From NCBI GenBank assembly GCA_965200145.1, contig CBDATG010000001.1, positions 1 to 64,000 of the forward strand: a DNA stretch of 64,000 nt, written 5' to 3'. Position numbers and translations under genes: made by a program. Below, in pieces: positions 25,388 through 33,761 of the stretch. This DNA comes from CBDATG01 sp965200145. Lineage in GTDB: Bacteria > Chloroflexota > Dehalococcoidia > Lucifugimonadales > Lucifugimonadaceae. Within the stretch, counting starts at the first letter, position 1, and each line of letters opens with the position of its first letter. The notes under the pieces were generated by a model. That model saw only the letters and a program-made list of their open reading frames with translations, did not search any database and was not told the origin of the DNA.

Positions 25388-26557
25388 ATGAATATCACCG
25401 ACGTAAAGGCGTTCGTCGTCCAACCACCGGGCCGAGTATCTGGCAGCACGGAGGACCGACAGTGGACGTTCGTTCGCATTAGCACTGACGAAGGGTTGGT
25501 TGGTTGGGGCGAAGCTACCAACTACCCCGGCAGGGGGAGTTTCCTAACAGCCGCCGCTGTCGAGGCACAGGCCGACATTCTCGTTGGACAGGATCCCAAC
25601 CAGATTGAGCCCTTATGGCACAGCATCTTTCGTCGTTACACCTACTTGGGTTCCCGTGGACTGCCTTCAACTGCGCTCTCTGGCATTGACATCGCACTCT
25701 GGGACCTCAAAGGCAAATCCCTCGGCCGGCCGATCTACGATTTGCTCGGCGGTGCGTTCCGTCACGATGTCCGCCTGTACGCGAACGGTTGGTTCACTGA
25801 TTGCAGCACGCCAGAGCAGTATGGAGCAGCAGCTAGAAAGGTCGTTGAGTCAGGGCACGAAGCCTTGAAACTCGATCCTTTCCTAGAAATGCGGCCATTC
25901 CACACTGGATATGTTGACGGCCAGATATCTCAAGCGGGTGAGCAGCTCGGTTACGATATCGTCGCCGCGGTCCGGGACGCCGTTGGCCCGCAAGCCGAGA
26001 TTCTGATCGATGCACATGGCCATTACAACGTACCAACCGCGATACGACTCGCCAACAACCTCTATGAGCAGTCGAACATCGAATGGTTCGAGGAGCCTGT
26101 ACCGCCGGAGAGTTTCGATGCCTTAGAGACCGTCCGTCAGCACGCCGCGCCTCGTATCTGCGTCGGAGAGAGGCTATTCACGCGATGGGATTTCATGCCG
26201 GTGTTTCAACGAAAGTTGGCGGATTACATCATGCCAGATGTCGTTTGGACGGGTGGCATCAGCGAGTTGAAGAGAATCGCAACCACGGCGGAGGCCTTCA
26301 ACATCCCAGTTAGTCCCCACAACGCTATGGGACCGCTGCAAATCATCGCCGGCGCGCATGTGAGCATGACCCTTCCGAACTTCTATCGGTTGGAACACTC
26401 GATCGGGTCGATTCCTGCGTACAACGCGATGCTGGAAGAGCCGATACCGTTCTGGGACCAGTTCACAAAGGTCAGCGGGAAGCCCGGACTCGGCGTAGAC
26501 ATCAACGAAGCGGCGCTTGAGCGGTATAGGCATCCTGATTGGAAGTCTCAGCCATGA
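25388..26557 (+). CDS. Enolase-superfamily sugar-acid dehydratase (D-galactonate dehydratase-like)
   Basis: 389 residues. The N-terminal capping domain (VGWGEATNYPGRG) is followed by the barrel with metal ligands in LIDAHGHYN (Asp, with the general acid/base His two residues on), EWFEEPVPPE and CVGERLFTRWDF, and the second catalytic His in SPHNAMGPLQ. This layout matches the GalD/mandelate racemase group. It likely dehydrates an aldonic or uronic acid to a 2-keto-3-deoxy sugar acid. A purine-rich stretch (AGGAAAGG) precedes the ATG. A second relative lies at 36974-38098. The exact substrate is unknown. Confidence 0.88.
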   Translation: MNITDVKAFVVQPPGRVSGSTEDRQWTFVRISTDEGLVGWGEATNYPGRGSFLTAAAVEAQADILVGQDPNQIEPLWHSIFRRYTYLGSRGLPSTALSGIDIALWDLKGKSLGRPIYDLLGGAFRHDVRLYANGWFTDCSTPEQYGAAARKVVESGHEALKLDPFLEMRPFHTGYVDGQISQAGEQLGYDIVAAVRDAVGPQAEILIDAHGHYNVPTAIRLANNLYEQSNIEWFEEPVPPESFDALETVRQHAAPRICVGERLFTRWDFMPVFQRKLADYIMPDVVWTGGISELKRIATTAEAFNIPVSPHNAMGPLQIIAGAHVSMTLPNFYRLEHSIGSIPAYNAMLEEPIPFWDQFTKVSGKPGLGVDINEAALERYRHPDWKSQP

Positions 26558-26673
26558 AAGCGGTTCACGGTCGCGGACCAGGACAGAACCCCATCATCCG
26601 TCGTTCTCACAGATTCATCGCCAATGGCAACGGCTTGTGGGACCTCCTACGAACCCTCGAGTACTGGTCGCAA

Positions 26674-26682
26674 GATAGAATC
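26674..26682 (+). promoter_or_regulatory. GATAGAATC element upstream of rph
   Basis: The nonamer lies about 95 bases before the rph ATG in a 220-base gap after the dehydratase gene. It would serve the three-gene rph-LOG-eno unit. Confidence 0.35.
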
Positions 26683-26777
26683 GGATTTACGCCTCGCGCT
26701 TCATGATCTAGTCTTCCTCGACTCGTACCGCTCGTTCCCCGTTCAATTACCGCGACCTATTCTGACTGTATCGCCGA

Positions 26778-27515
26778 ATGACTGACACTCGACCCGATGG
26801 CCGCTCGTTCTCCGAGGTCCGGCCCATTGAGATAACTACCGGTTTCATGCCTCACGCGGAAGGCTCGGTGCTGATCAAGAACGGCGACACACATGTAGCG
26901 TGTAGTGCGACGGTGCAGCACTACGTTCCGCCGTGGTTGCGCGGACAAGGCCGGGGCTGGGTCACGGCAGAATATGGGATGCTCCCACGGTCAACTGGCG
27001 ACCGCGTGGACCGTCGGCGTGCCGCTACAGGCGGGCGCACCAGAGAGATCGAGCGCATCATCGGCAGGTCATTACGCTCCGTAACCGACCTTGAAGCGTT
27101 AGGTGAGCGGTCAATCATTGTCGATTGCGACGTTTTGAGGGCGGATGGCGGAACGCGCACCGCATCAATCACAGGCGGTTACGTGGCCTTAGCTATTGCG
27201 TTGCGTAACCTAATAATGCGCGGAGCATTGCACGACAACCCCCTTAAATCCAGTGTCGCCGCCATCTCAGTTGGTATCTTCAACGGAGAAACCATCATTG
27301 ATCTGACTCATGCAGAGGATTCGCGTGCCGATGTCGACATGAACGTTGTGATGACTGGCACTGGTGATTTCGTCGAGGTTCAAGGCACGGCGGAGGGCAC
27401 GCCCTTTTCGGGTAGCCAGTTGAGCGAGATGCTTTGGTTGGCGCGCGAAGGTTGCAACCTCATGGCAGAAGCACAGCGCGAAGCGCTGCGCGGGGCAACT
27501 AACAGTGCCAGATGA
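26778..27515 (+). CDS. rph: Ribonuclease PH
   Basis: 245 residues. The opening RPDGRSFSEVRPIEI and GSVLIKNGDTHVACSATV are the family signature, and GWVTAEYGMLPRST and GGTRTASITGGYVAL contain the conserved phosphate- and RNA-binding residues. RNase PH trims the 3' ends of tRNA precursors phosphorolytically. The end of the gene overlaps the start of the next one by 11 bases. Confidence 0.96.
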   Translation: MTDTRPDGRSFSEVRPIEITTGFMPHAEGSVLIKNGDTHVACSATVQHYVPPWLRGQGRGWVTAEYGMLPRSTGDRVDRRRAATGGRTREIERIIGRSLRSVTDLEALGERSIIVDCDVLRADGGTRTASITGGYVALAIALRNLIMRGALHDNPLKSSVAAISVGIFNGETIIDLTHAEDSRADVDMNVVMTGTGDFVEVQGTAEGTPFSGSQLSEMLWLAREGCNLMAEAQREALRGATNSAR

Positions 27516-28035
27516 AGCGCCACTTGATCGCCCGTCGCATATCGCGGTGATTGGCGGCTCAGCAAGTGATTCAAACCCCCTGTGGTACGAACTGGCAGAA
27601 GACGTAGGTTCGCAAGTCGCCAAGAGTGGCTGCATCTTGATTAATGGCGGCGGCACTGGCACCATGGTTGCCAGCGCTAAGGGTGCGGTCGACGCTGGGG
27701 GAACGACTATCGGCATCCTTCCAGGTACCGGACGCGACGATGCCAATGAGTTCACCCACTACGCTGTCCCGACTGGATTGGGTCACCTCCGCAATACCGT
27801 CGTGGTTCACGCTGCCGACGCAGTGATCGCGCTTCCCGGTAGCTGGGGCACTTTGTCGGAGATCGCGTTGGCACGAGTGTGGGGCAAACCCGTTGTCGCC
27901 CTGTCATTCTGGAAGCACTTCTTCAGCGACCGTGGTGCCGCACTGGGTTTTAAAGGCATCCACCTCGCTGACAATGCCGCGTCTGCCGTGCAAAAGGCGG
28001 TGTCTCTGGCCGAATCATCTAGAAGTCAAGGGTGA
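27505..28035 (+). CDS. LOG-like Rossmann protein (TIGR00725 family)
   Basis: 176 residues from GTG at 27505. It has the nucleotide-binding loop HIAVIGGSASDSNP and INGGGTGTMVASAKGA, then IGILPG, and PGSWGTLSEIALAR, a variant of the PGGxGTxxE motif of the lysine-decarboxylase-like/LOG superfamily. LOG enzymes are cytokinin nucleoside phosphoribohydrolases; TIGR00725 members are related but uncharacterised. It overlaps rph by 11 bases and ends within a few bases of eno, so the three are likely co-transcribed. In many bacteria the rph neighbour is rdgB; this protein takes that position here. Confidence 0.85.
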   Translation: MPDEAPLDRPSHIAVIGGSASDSNPLWYELAEDVGSQVAKSGCILINGGGTGTMVASAKGAVDAGGTTIGILPGTGRDDANEFTHYAVPTGLGHLRNTVVVHAADAVIALPGSWGTLSEIALARVWGKPVVALSFWKHFFSDRGAALGFKGIHLADNAASAVQKAVSLAESSRSQG

Positions 28036-28040
28036 CGGTA

Positions 28041-29387
28041 ATGTCCACGATAGTCTCCGCGCATGGCAAAGAGATACTTGACTCACGCGGCAATCCAACC
28101 GTCTACGCCGAGGTACTTCTGGAGGACGGCACCCGCAACGGAGCATCGGTCCCATCGGGCGCGAGCACGGGCGCGCACGAAGCCGTCGAGATGCGTGACG
28201 GCGATAGTTCGAGGTTCGGAGGCAAGGGCGTAACGCGCGCAGTGGCCAACGTTAACGATGTGCTTAACAAAGCCATACGCGGCATCGATGCCCACGATCA
28301 GCGCTCCGTTGATGAGGCGATCATTCTCGCCGACGGCACACCTAACAAGTCACGGCTCGGCGCGAACGCCGCGCTGGCAGTCTCAATGGCCGTACTGAGG
28401 GCATCTTCGCGTAGCAGAGGCGATTGGCTCTTCGACAGAGTCGCCGAGGAACTCGGATCCACGGTTCACCAAGGCGGCAATGGTATTCCCGATGCTGTGA
28501 CTCCCAAATCTGACGAGTACGTCTTGCCTGTGCCGTTTCTCAACATCTTCAATGGCGGAGCACACGCAGCAGGTTCAACCGAGTTCCAGGAATTCATGGT
28601 CGTACCAGCGGGAGTGGAGTCCCTCTCCGAGTCCCTGAGGGCCGGCTCCGAAATCTACCAAGCGTTAGGCATCCTATTGCAAGAGGAGGGACTTTCTACC
28701 ACGGTTGGTTTTGAGGGCGGCTACGCGCCAGTCGGTTTGACCAACCACATGGCACTCGGCTACGTCACGCACTCGATCGAGTTGGCGGGTTACGTGCCGG
28801 GCGAGCAGGTCTTCATAGCGCTAGACCCTGCTGCCAGCGAGTTCTACGTTGAACCGGCGAACCGCTACAGCATGAAACGCGAGGGTAAACGCCTAACATC
28901 GGAGATGATGGTTGAGGAATACGAGGCCATGACGCGTCAATTCCCGATTTGCAGCATAGAAGATGGGTTGGCAGAGAACGACTGGACGGGTTGGACTCAT
29001 CTGACCACGGCAATCGGTAACCGCGTCCAGCTGGTCGGAGATGACCTATTCGTTACTCAACAGGAGTTTCTGCAACGCGGGATCGATGAAGGTGCTGGTA
29101 ACGCGATCCTGATCAAGCCGAATCAAGTCGGAACAGTGACCGAGACGCTCGACACGATCAAAGCGGCGCGTTCCGCGGGTTACTCGGTGGTCGTCAGTCA
29201 TCGGTCGGGTGAAACCGAAGACACGACGATAGCGGACATCGCAGTGGGATCCGGATGCGGACAGATCAAAGCGGGCGCACCCGCTAGGAGCGAACGTGTT
29301 GCGAAGTACAACAGGTTGCTTCGAATTGAAGAGTGGATCGGAAACCGCGGGCGATACGCTGGAATGTCCGTTGTTAAGTCAACATAG
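28041..29387 (+). CDS. eno: Enolase
   Basis: 448 residues from ATG at 28041, which has AAGGG (28028-28032) 8 bases upstream; a GTG at 28032 in the same frame overlaps that site. Enolase hallmarks: ILDSRGNPTV, VPSGASTGAHEAVE, FNGGAHA, EDGLAENDW, GDDLFVT, IKPNQVGTVTET and VVSHRSGETEDT, so metal, Lys and Glu active-site residues are present. Residues about 140-159, just before LPVPFLNIFNGG, form an insertion of roughly 15 residues relative to E. coli enolase. It interconverts 2-phosphoglycerate and phosphoenolpyruvate. Confidence 0.96.
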   Translation: MSTIVSAHGKEILDSRGNPTVYAEVLLEDGTRNGASVPSGASTGAHEAVEMRDGDSSRFGGKGVTRAVANVNDVLNKAIRGIDAHDQRSVDEAIILADGTPNKSRLGANAALAVSMAVLRASSRSRGDWLFDRVAEELGSTVHQGGNGIPDAVTPKSDEYVLPVPFLNIFNGGAHAAGSTEFQEFMVVPAGVESLSESLRAGSEIYQALGILLQEEGLSTTVGFEGGYAPVGLTNHMALGYVTHSIELAGYVPGEQVFIALDPAASEFYVEPANRYSMKREGKRLTSEMMVEEYEAMTRQFPICSIEDGLAENDWTGWTHLTTAIGNRVQLVGDDLFVTQQEFLQRGIDEGAGNAILIKPNQVGTVTETLDTIKAARSAGYSVVVSHRSGETEDTTIADIAVGSGCGQIKAGAPARSERVAKYNRLLRIEEWIGNRGRYAGMSVVKST

Positions 29388-29435
29388 ACCACCGCTCCGG
29401 CCGGCTGTGACCAGACTCGCAGTGGACGAACACGG

Positions 29436-30275
29436 TTACATGCCGCGCTCGTCTAAAGCATCACGCAGGAACTTCGCTGCGAGCGGAACTGCGTCTACTT
29501 CGTTCATCTCGTCCTGCCCTTCAAACACGACCGACATCCAGCCATTAAATCCGACAGATTTGATGATCGACAGGATGCGGTCGTAGTCCAGCCACGCCTC
29601 CTTGCCGCTCGCGATCCGGTACATCTTCGCCCTGACGTGGATGGCATGGGGCGCAGTCTTAGCGATCGAGCCGTAGAAGTCCCATTTCGGGTCTTCAGTG
29701 CCACGTTCTCCGAGCGACACACCTGGCGATCCGCGGTACTGGCCGGTATCGAGGATGTGCGAATAGTACGGATTCCCGACATCCTGCAGAAGTCGCAAGA
29801 CCTGGTCGCCAGTAGCAGGGATGCAACCGTGGTTATGGTTGTGTAGCCCGACGATCACATCTCGCTCTCGGCCATATTCTGCTACCTCTTTCGTAGCTAC
29901 AACGAGCCTTGGCCAAACGGATTCCTCAGATTCGTTATCCGGGACCCACGCGCCGAATGCGCGAACCATTGGGGAACCAATCCGCGCTGCAACGTCTATC
30001 CAATGCTTCATGTTCTCGATCTGCTCCCGTTGCGCCTCGCCGACCATGCCGAAGTTGTTGGAGACACCGATGTAGCAGATACTCAACCCACTATCGATGC
30101 ATGCGCGGCGTACCTCTCTGAGGTAATCGTCAGCGGTTGACGCGAAGTGCGCGAAGTGAATGTCGATGCCGTCCAACCGCAACTCAGAGGCCTTGTCGAT
30201 AATGCCGAAGAGGTCAAGCTCACCCGAGACGAATGTGTCCCGGTAAGAGAGCGACTGAAGACTTAGCTTGATCAT
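29436..30275 (-). CDS. Xylose isomerase-like TIM-barrel sugar isomerase/epimerase
   Basis: 279 residues from ATG at 30275 (MIKLSLQSLSYRDTF); an AGGA lies 10 bases upstream, and the longer frame to 30386 adds residues that do not look like part of the fold. Barrel motifs include LDGIDIHFAHFAS, HNHNHGC (metal ligand region), SHILDTGQYRG and HAIHVRAKMYR, with a conserved C-terminal FNGWMSVVFEGQDEMNEV. It probably isomerises or epimerises a sugar or inositol derivative. It diverges from the DUF3500 gene and converges on eno. Confidence 0.8.
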   Translation of the reverse strand: MIKLSLQSLSYRDTFVSGELDLFGIIDKASELRLDGIDIHFAHFASTADDYLREVRRACIDSGLSICYIGVSNNFGMVGEAQREQIENMKHWIDVAARIGSPMVRAFGAWVPDNESEESVWPRLVVATKEVAEYGRERDVIVGLHNHNHGCIPATGDQVLRLLQDVGNPYYSHILDTGQYRGSPGVSLGERGTEDPKWDFYGSIAKTAPHAIHVRAKMYRIASGKEAWLDYDRILSIIKSVGFNGWMSVVFEGQDEMNEVDAVPLAAKFLRDALDERGM

Positions 30276-30410
30276 GAAGTTGAGTTCCTGTTGGATAGCT
30301 TTTAGATTTGACGCAAGGATAGCAGATGCCCTAGACGCGGTATGCTCGCCACACCTGCTAACATTCACTAGCATCGCAAGCCTCATCCAACAGATCTAAC
30401 TCGCTAATTT

Positions 30411-30415
30411 GGAGG
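30411..30415 (+). promoter_or_regulatory. Shine-Dalgarno GGAGG deciding the DUF3500 start
   Basis: GGAGG is 8 bases before TTG at 30424. An earlier in-frame TTG at 30409 overlaps this site, so TTG 30424 is the likely start. Confidence 0.7.
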
Positions 30416-30423
30416 CAACAATC

Positions 30424-31440
30424 TTGGTCAACACACCTATTCCCACTAACGCCAAGCCAATTCCATCCGCCGCGAGCAGCGTGGTCCGCAAGATGGCGGA
30501 TACTGCGGACAGATGGCTGGACTCTCTCTCCGATGGTCAGCGTTCGGAGGCGCGCTTTCCGTTCGCAGGCGATGAGCGTTATTTCTGGCACTACACCCCC
30601 GTTGAACGCAACGGGTTAATGCTTTCCCAAATGACCGCTCAGCAGCGGTCTCTCGCCTATGAAATGATGGCAACGGGTTATAGCGCAAGCGGTTACGCCA
30701 TGGCGCGACAAATTATTGAACTCGAAACTCTGCTGGGTGAATGGGAAGCCATCAACAACCAAGCATCGAATTGGCAGCGGTTAGAAGACCGCTATTGGTT
30801 CAGCGTCTTCGGCGAACCTGGCTCCGATGATCCTTGGGGTTGGCGCGTCGGCGGGCACCACATAGGAATCATCGCCACTGTCGTCAACGGTGAGGATCTC
30901 AGCTTGCACCCTCTCTTCTTCGGTTCTAACCCTGCCGAAGTTATGCACGGCGAACGTAAGGGGTTGCGGACTCTTGCAGAGGAGGAGGATTGGGCCCGAG
31001 ACCTCGTGAACTCAATGACAGACGACCAGCGCCGCGTCGCTATCGTAGACCCCGTAGCCCCGGCCGACATCCTGACGCGCACATATCGAGTGACAGATCC
31101 GACGATGACTCCGCAGGGAATCGGTTTCAACAGACTCGACGATATCCAACGACAGCGCGTTGTCGACTTAATCCGGCACTACGTGTTCCGCGCCAGCGAT
31201 GTCGCCGCCGAGAATTACTGGAACCACATTGAGAAATCAGGTTGGGATAGTGTTTACTTCGCCTGGGCCGGTCCGCTGGAGCGATGGCAGGGACACTACT
31301 ACAACATCCGCCACGACCGATTCGTCATTGAGTACGACAATACCCAGAATGGTGCCAACCATATTCACTCCGTGTTGCGTGACTACGCGCACGACTTCGG
31401 CGAGGACCTGCTAGCCGCGCACTATCGCCACGCACACTAA
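30424..31440 (+). CDS. DUF3500 domain protein
   Basis: 338 residues from TTG at 30424. The family pattern is clear: RYFWHYTPVERNGL, WGWRVGGHHIGI, PLFFGSNPAEV, WAGPLERWQGHYYNIRHDRFVIEYDN and the C-terminal NTQNGANHIHSVLRDY (quoted in parts). Many conserved His, Asp and Asn residues suggest a metal or cofactor site. No function is established for the family. No signal peptide is seen, so it is likely cytoplasmic. It is divergent from the sugar isomerase gene, across a 148-base region with no convincing promoter. Confidence 0.85.
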   Translation: MVNTPIPTNAKPIPSAASSVVRKMADTADRWLDSLSDGQRSEARFPFAGDERYFWHYTPVERNGLMLSQMTAQQRSLAYEMMATGYSASGYAMARQIIELETLLGEWEAINNQASNWQRLEDRYWFSVFGEPGSDDPWGWRVGGHHIGIIATVVNGEDLSLHPLFFGSNPAEVMHGERKGLRTLAEEEDWARDLVNSMTDDQRRVAIVDPVAPADILTRTYRVTDPTMTPQGIGFNRLDDIQRQRVVDLIRHYVFRASDVAAENYWNHIEKSGWDSVYFAWAGPLERWQGHYYNIRHDRFVIEYDNTQNGANHIHSVLRDYAHDFGEDLLAAHYRHAH

Positions 31441-31473
31441 CCAAATTCGCCGGCCGCCGTATCGTCCGTTGCA

Positions 31474-33123
31474 TCAAGTGCTGAGAATGCCTATGATCTC
31501 TCCAGTGGACTCGTCCAAGTCGATGTCCCACGCGTTCGGCTTCGACGGTAAACCCGGTAACGTGATGATGTTTCCCGCCAAGGCGACGATTTGCCTCGCT
31601 CCGGCCAGCACTCGTAGCTCCCTGATCGGAAGAGTATGACCAGTAGGCACGTTCAGCAACCGCGGATCGGCTGATACCGACAGGTGCGTCTTGGCCATGC
31701 AGATCGGATAATCCCAACCCTGAGACTCAAACCGTCGCGCCGTAGTACGAGTCAGCGGGCCCCATTCAACCTCGGCCGCCTGGTACAGCCGTTTCGCCAT
31801 CTTGTCAACCTTGTCAACCAACGGCATGTCGTCTTCGTAGAGTAACTGCACATCAGCCTCGTCGGAGTGCGCCGCGTCCCACACCGCAGACGCGAGGTCA
31901 GTCATACCAGCACCGCCCTTGGCGAATCCTTCCGCTTCGCAAGCGGCTACTGCGCCTGCCTGCTGCGCTGCGCTGATTGCAGCCGTCACCTCGGCCGGCG
32001 TATCACTAGGAAAACGGTTAATCGCTACTACTGCGGGTAGTCCGTACATCTTCACAATACGTAGAGCGTTGGCCATGTTTGCGCATCCCAGCTTGACTGC
32101 ATCGACATTCTCAACCTCTAGGTCGCGCCGCTCAACTCCGCCATGCCATTTCAATCCGCGCACCGTTGCCACCACCACCGCCGCGCTCGGAGCAGGACCG
32201 CCTTGTCGCACCTTGATGTCCATGAATTTCTGGAACCCCAAATCTGCGCCAAATCCTGCCTCTGTCACCGTGATGTCCGCGCTGTTCGTCGCCAGGACAT
32301 CGGCCAGAATCGAGCTGCAACCGTGGGCGATGTTGCCGAACGGACCCATGTGAACTATTGCAGGTTGACCTTCACGCGTCTGCGCCAGATTCGGCTTAAC
32401 CGCATCCCGCAACAATGCCATCATCGAACCAATGCCACGAACAGCGCGCGCATAAACCGGTGACCTGTCGTTGGTCCATCCGACCACGATGTTTTGCAGG
32501 CGCTCGCGCAGGTCGGAGTAACCGGAAGTCAATGCCAGAATGGCCATGATTTCCGATGCCGACGAGATGTCAAAGCCTGCCTCGCGCGTCGGACCGTTTG
32601 CGTTGCCTCCAAGCCCTGACGCGATGTGCCGCAGTCCACGGTCTTCCGCGTCCGTAACTCTCCGCCATGTGATGCCGCCGGCCTCAAGTCCCGCGATCGT
32701 ACCCCTGTAAACCGCGTTATCGGTCATCGCCGCCAGCAGATTATGAGCTGACTCTGTCGCGTGGAAGTCTCCCGTGAAGTGCAGGTTAATCTCCTCAGCC
32801 GGTTGCACCGTCGACATCCCACCACCGGTGCCACCACCTTTGTGGCCGAAGACGGGACCGAGTGACGGTTGACGGATGGTCAGCGCGACAGACTTTCCAA
32901 CCTTCGCGAGTCCCTGTGTCAATCCAACGGCGGTAGTCGATTTGCCTTCACCAGCTGGAGTGGGTGTAATGGCTGTTACAACCACGAGTTTCCCGGGTCG
33001 GACTCGCTTGGGAAACGCGTCCAGCGGTACCTTCGCCTTGTCGGTGCCATAAAGTTCCAGAGCATCTGGAGAAAGTCCAAGACTAGAGGCAACCTCTGTG
33101 ATCGGAAGTAGGTCAGTTTTCAA
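31474..33123 (-). CDS. fhs: Formate-tetrahydrofolate ligase
   Basis: 549 residues, normal length. Diagnostic stretches: TPTPAGEGKSTTAVGL (ATP-binding loop), FGHKGGGTGGG, and EINLHFTGDFHA, with FNTEAGFGADLG-type sequence here as VTEAGFGADLGFQKF. It activates formate to 10-formyl-tetrahydrofolate using ATP, for purine and one-carbon metabolism. The gene is downstream of the small lipoprotein gene on the same strand after about 115 bases and converges with the DUF3500 gene. Confidence 0.96.
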   Translation of the reverse strand: MKTDLLPITEVASSLGLSPDALELYGTDKAKVPLDAFPKRVRPGKLVVVTAITPTPAGEGKSTTAVGLTQGLAKVGKSVALTIRQPSLGPVFGHKGGGTGGGMSTVQPAEEINLHFTGDFHATESAHNLLAAMTDNAVYRGTIAGLEAGGITWRRVTDAEDRGLRHIASGLGGNANGPTREAGFDISSASEIMAILALTSGYSDLRERLQNIVVGWTNDRSPVYARAVRGIGSMMALLRDAVKPNLAQTREGQPAIVHMGPFGNIAHGCSSILADVLATNSADITVTEAGFGADLGFQKFMDIKVRQGGPAPSAAVVVATVRGLKWHGGVERRDLEVENVDAVKLGCANMANALRIVKMYGLPAVVAINRFPSDTPAEVTAAISAAQQAGAVAACEAEGFAKGGAGMTDLASAVWDAAHSDEADVQLLYEDDMPLVDKVDKMAKRLYQAAEVEWGPLTRTTARRFESQGWDYPICMAKTHLSVSADPRLLNVPTGHTLPIRELRVLAGARQIVALAGNIITLPGLPSKPNAWDIDLDESTGEIIGILST

Positions 33124-33237
33124 GGCAATTCAACCAGTTCTATGCTCCTCTGCATCGCTATGATTCAAGTGTAGTTGACTCGTGCGACTCGACTCTGGAA
33201 CAGGGCGCACACCGCTAGTTCGTTAGACCGCCTGCTC

Positions 33238-33675
33238 TTACCATTTGTCGCAACCCTCCGTCGTGCCTAAACGGCCATCATCGGTGCTGTGGTCGCCGAC
33301 CACCTCTGCCGAATCTAGGTCAACGTAATACTTGACAGATTCCGGACCCAGCGCACGGTCCGGATGTCTATCCAACACTACGTGAACGCGACCGTCTTGT
33401 CCGATCGTCGCCGTTGGTTCGGTGACAACGTAGTCAATGTCAAGCCATTGCTCGCATGTCGCACCGAAGAAACCCCACGGCTTGGTCTCCAGATACTCCC
33501 TGACAAGCTGCACTGCCCAGCTGGTGATACCTGCACTCGCGGACTCGACAGAGGTGGGCATAGGCTCCACGATGCCTACTTCTGCCTGTTCACAACCTAG
33601 GAACAGAAGCCCAGCTGCGATACCGACAGCCAGGTTGGCCGGCGTGCTCACCAGCTTCTTGATGCGAACTGACAT
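33238..33675 (-). CDS. Small lipoprotein of unknown function
   Basis: 145 residues from ATG at 33675. The frame is open up to 33738, but the internal Met gives a standard lipoprotein signal: MSVRIKKL, hydrophobic core, lipobox LFLGC. After the Cys come AVQLVREYLETKPWGFFGATCEQWLDIDYVV (in part) and a charged C-terminus. Two further Cys residues could form a disulfide. I do not recognise the family. It lies downstream of the di-heme lipoprotein gene, with a strong hairpin between them. Confidence 0.65.
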   Translation of the reverse strand: MSVRIKKLVSTPANLAVGIAAGLLFLGCEQAEVGIVEPMPTSVESASAGITSWAVQLVREYLETKPWGFFGATCEQWLDIDYVVTEPTATIGQDGRVHVVLDRHPDRALGPESVKYYVDLDSAEVVGDHSTDDGRLGTTEGCDKW

Positions 33676-33725
33676 TACTTGCGGCCGAGTCGTTCGGATA
33701 ATCCAGGAGTCCGTATTTGTCCAGA

Positions 33726-33752
33726 AGCGACCTCCCATTGGAGGAGGTCGCT
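33726..33752. repeat. Perfect 10-bp hairpin downstream of second di-heme gene
   Basis: AGCGACCTCC (33726-33735) and GGAGGTCGCT (33743-33752) pair perfectly around a 7-base loop, just past the stop of the di-heme gene. There is no T-run on the minus side. It could be a terminator, a processing site or a 3'-end stabiliser that uncouples the small lipoprotein gene. Confidence 0.6.
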
Positions 33753-33761
33753 AGCCGATCG

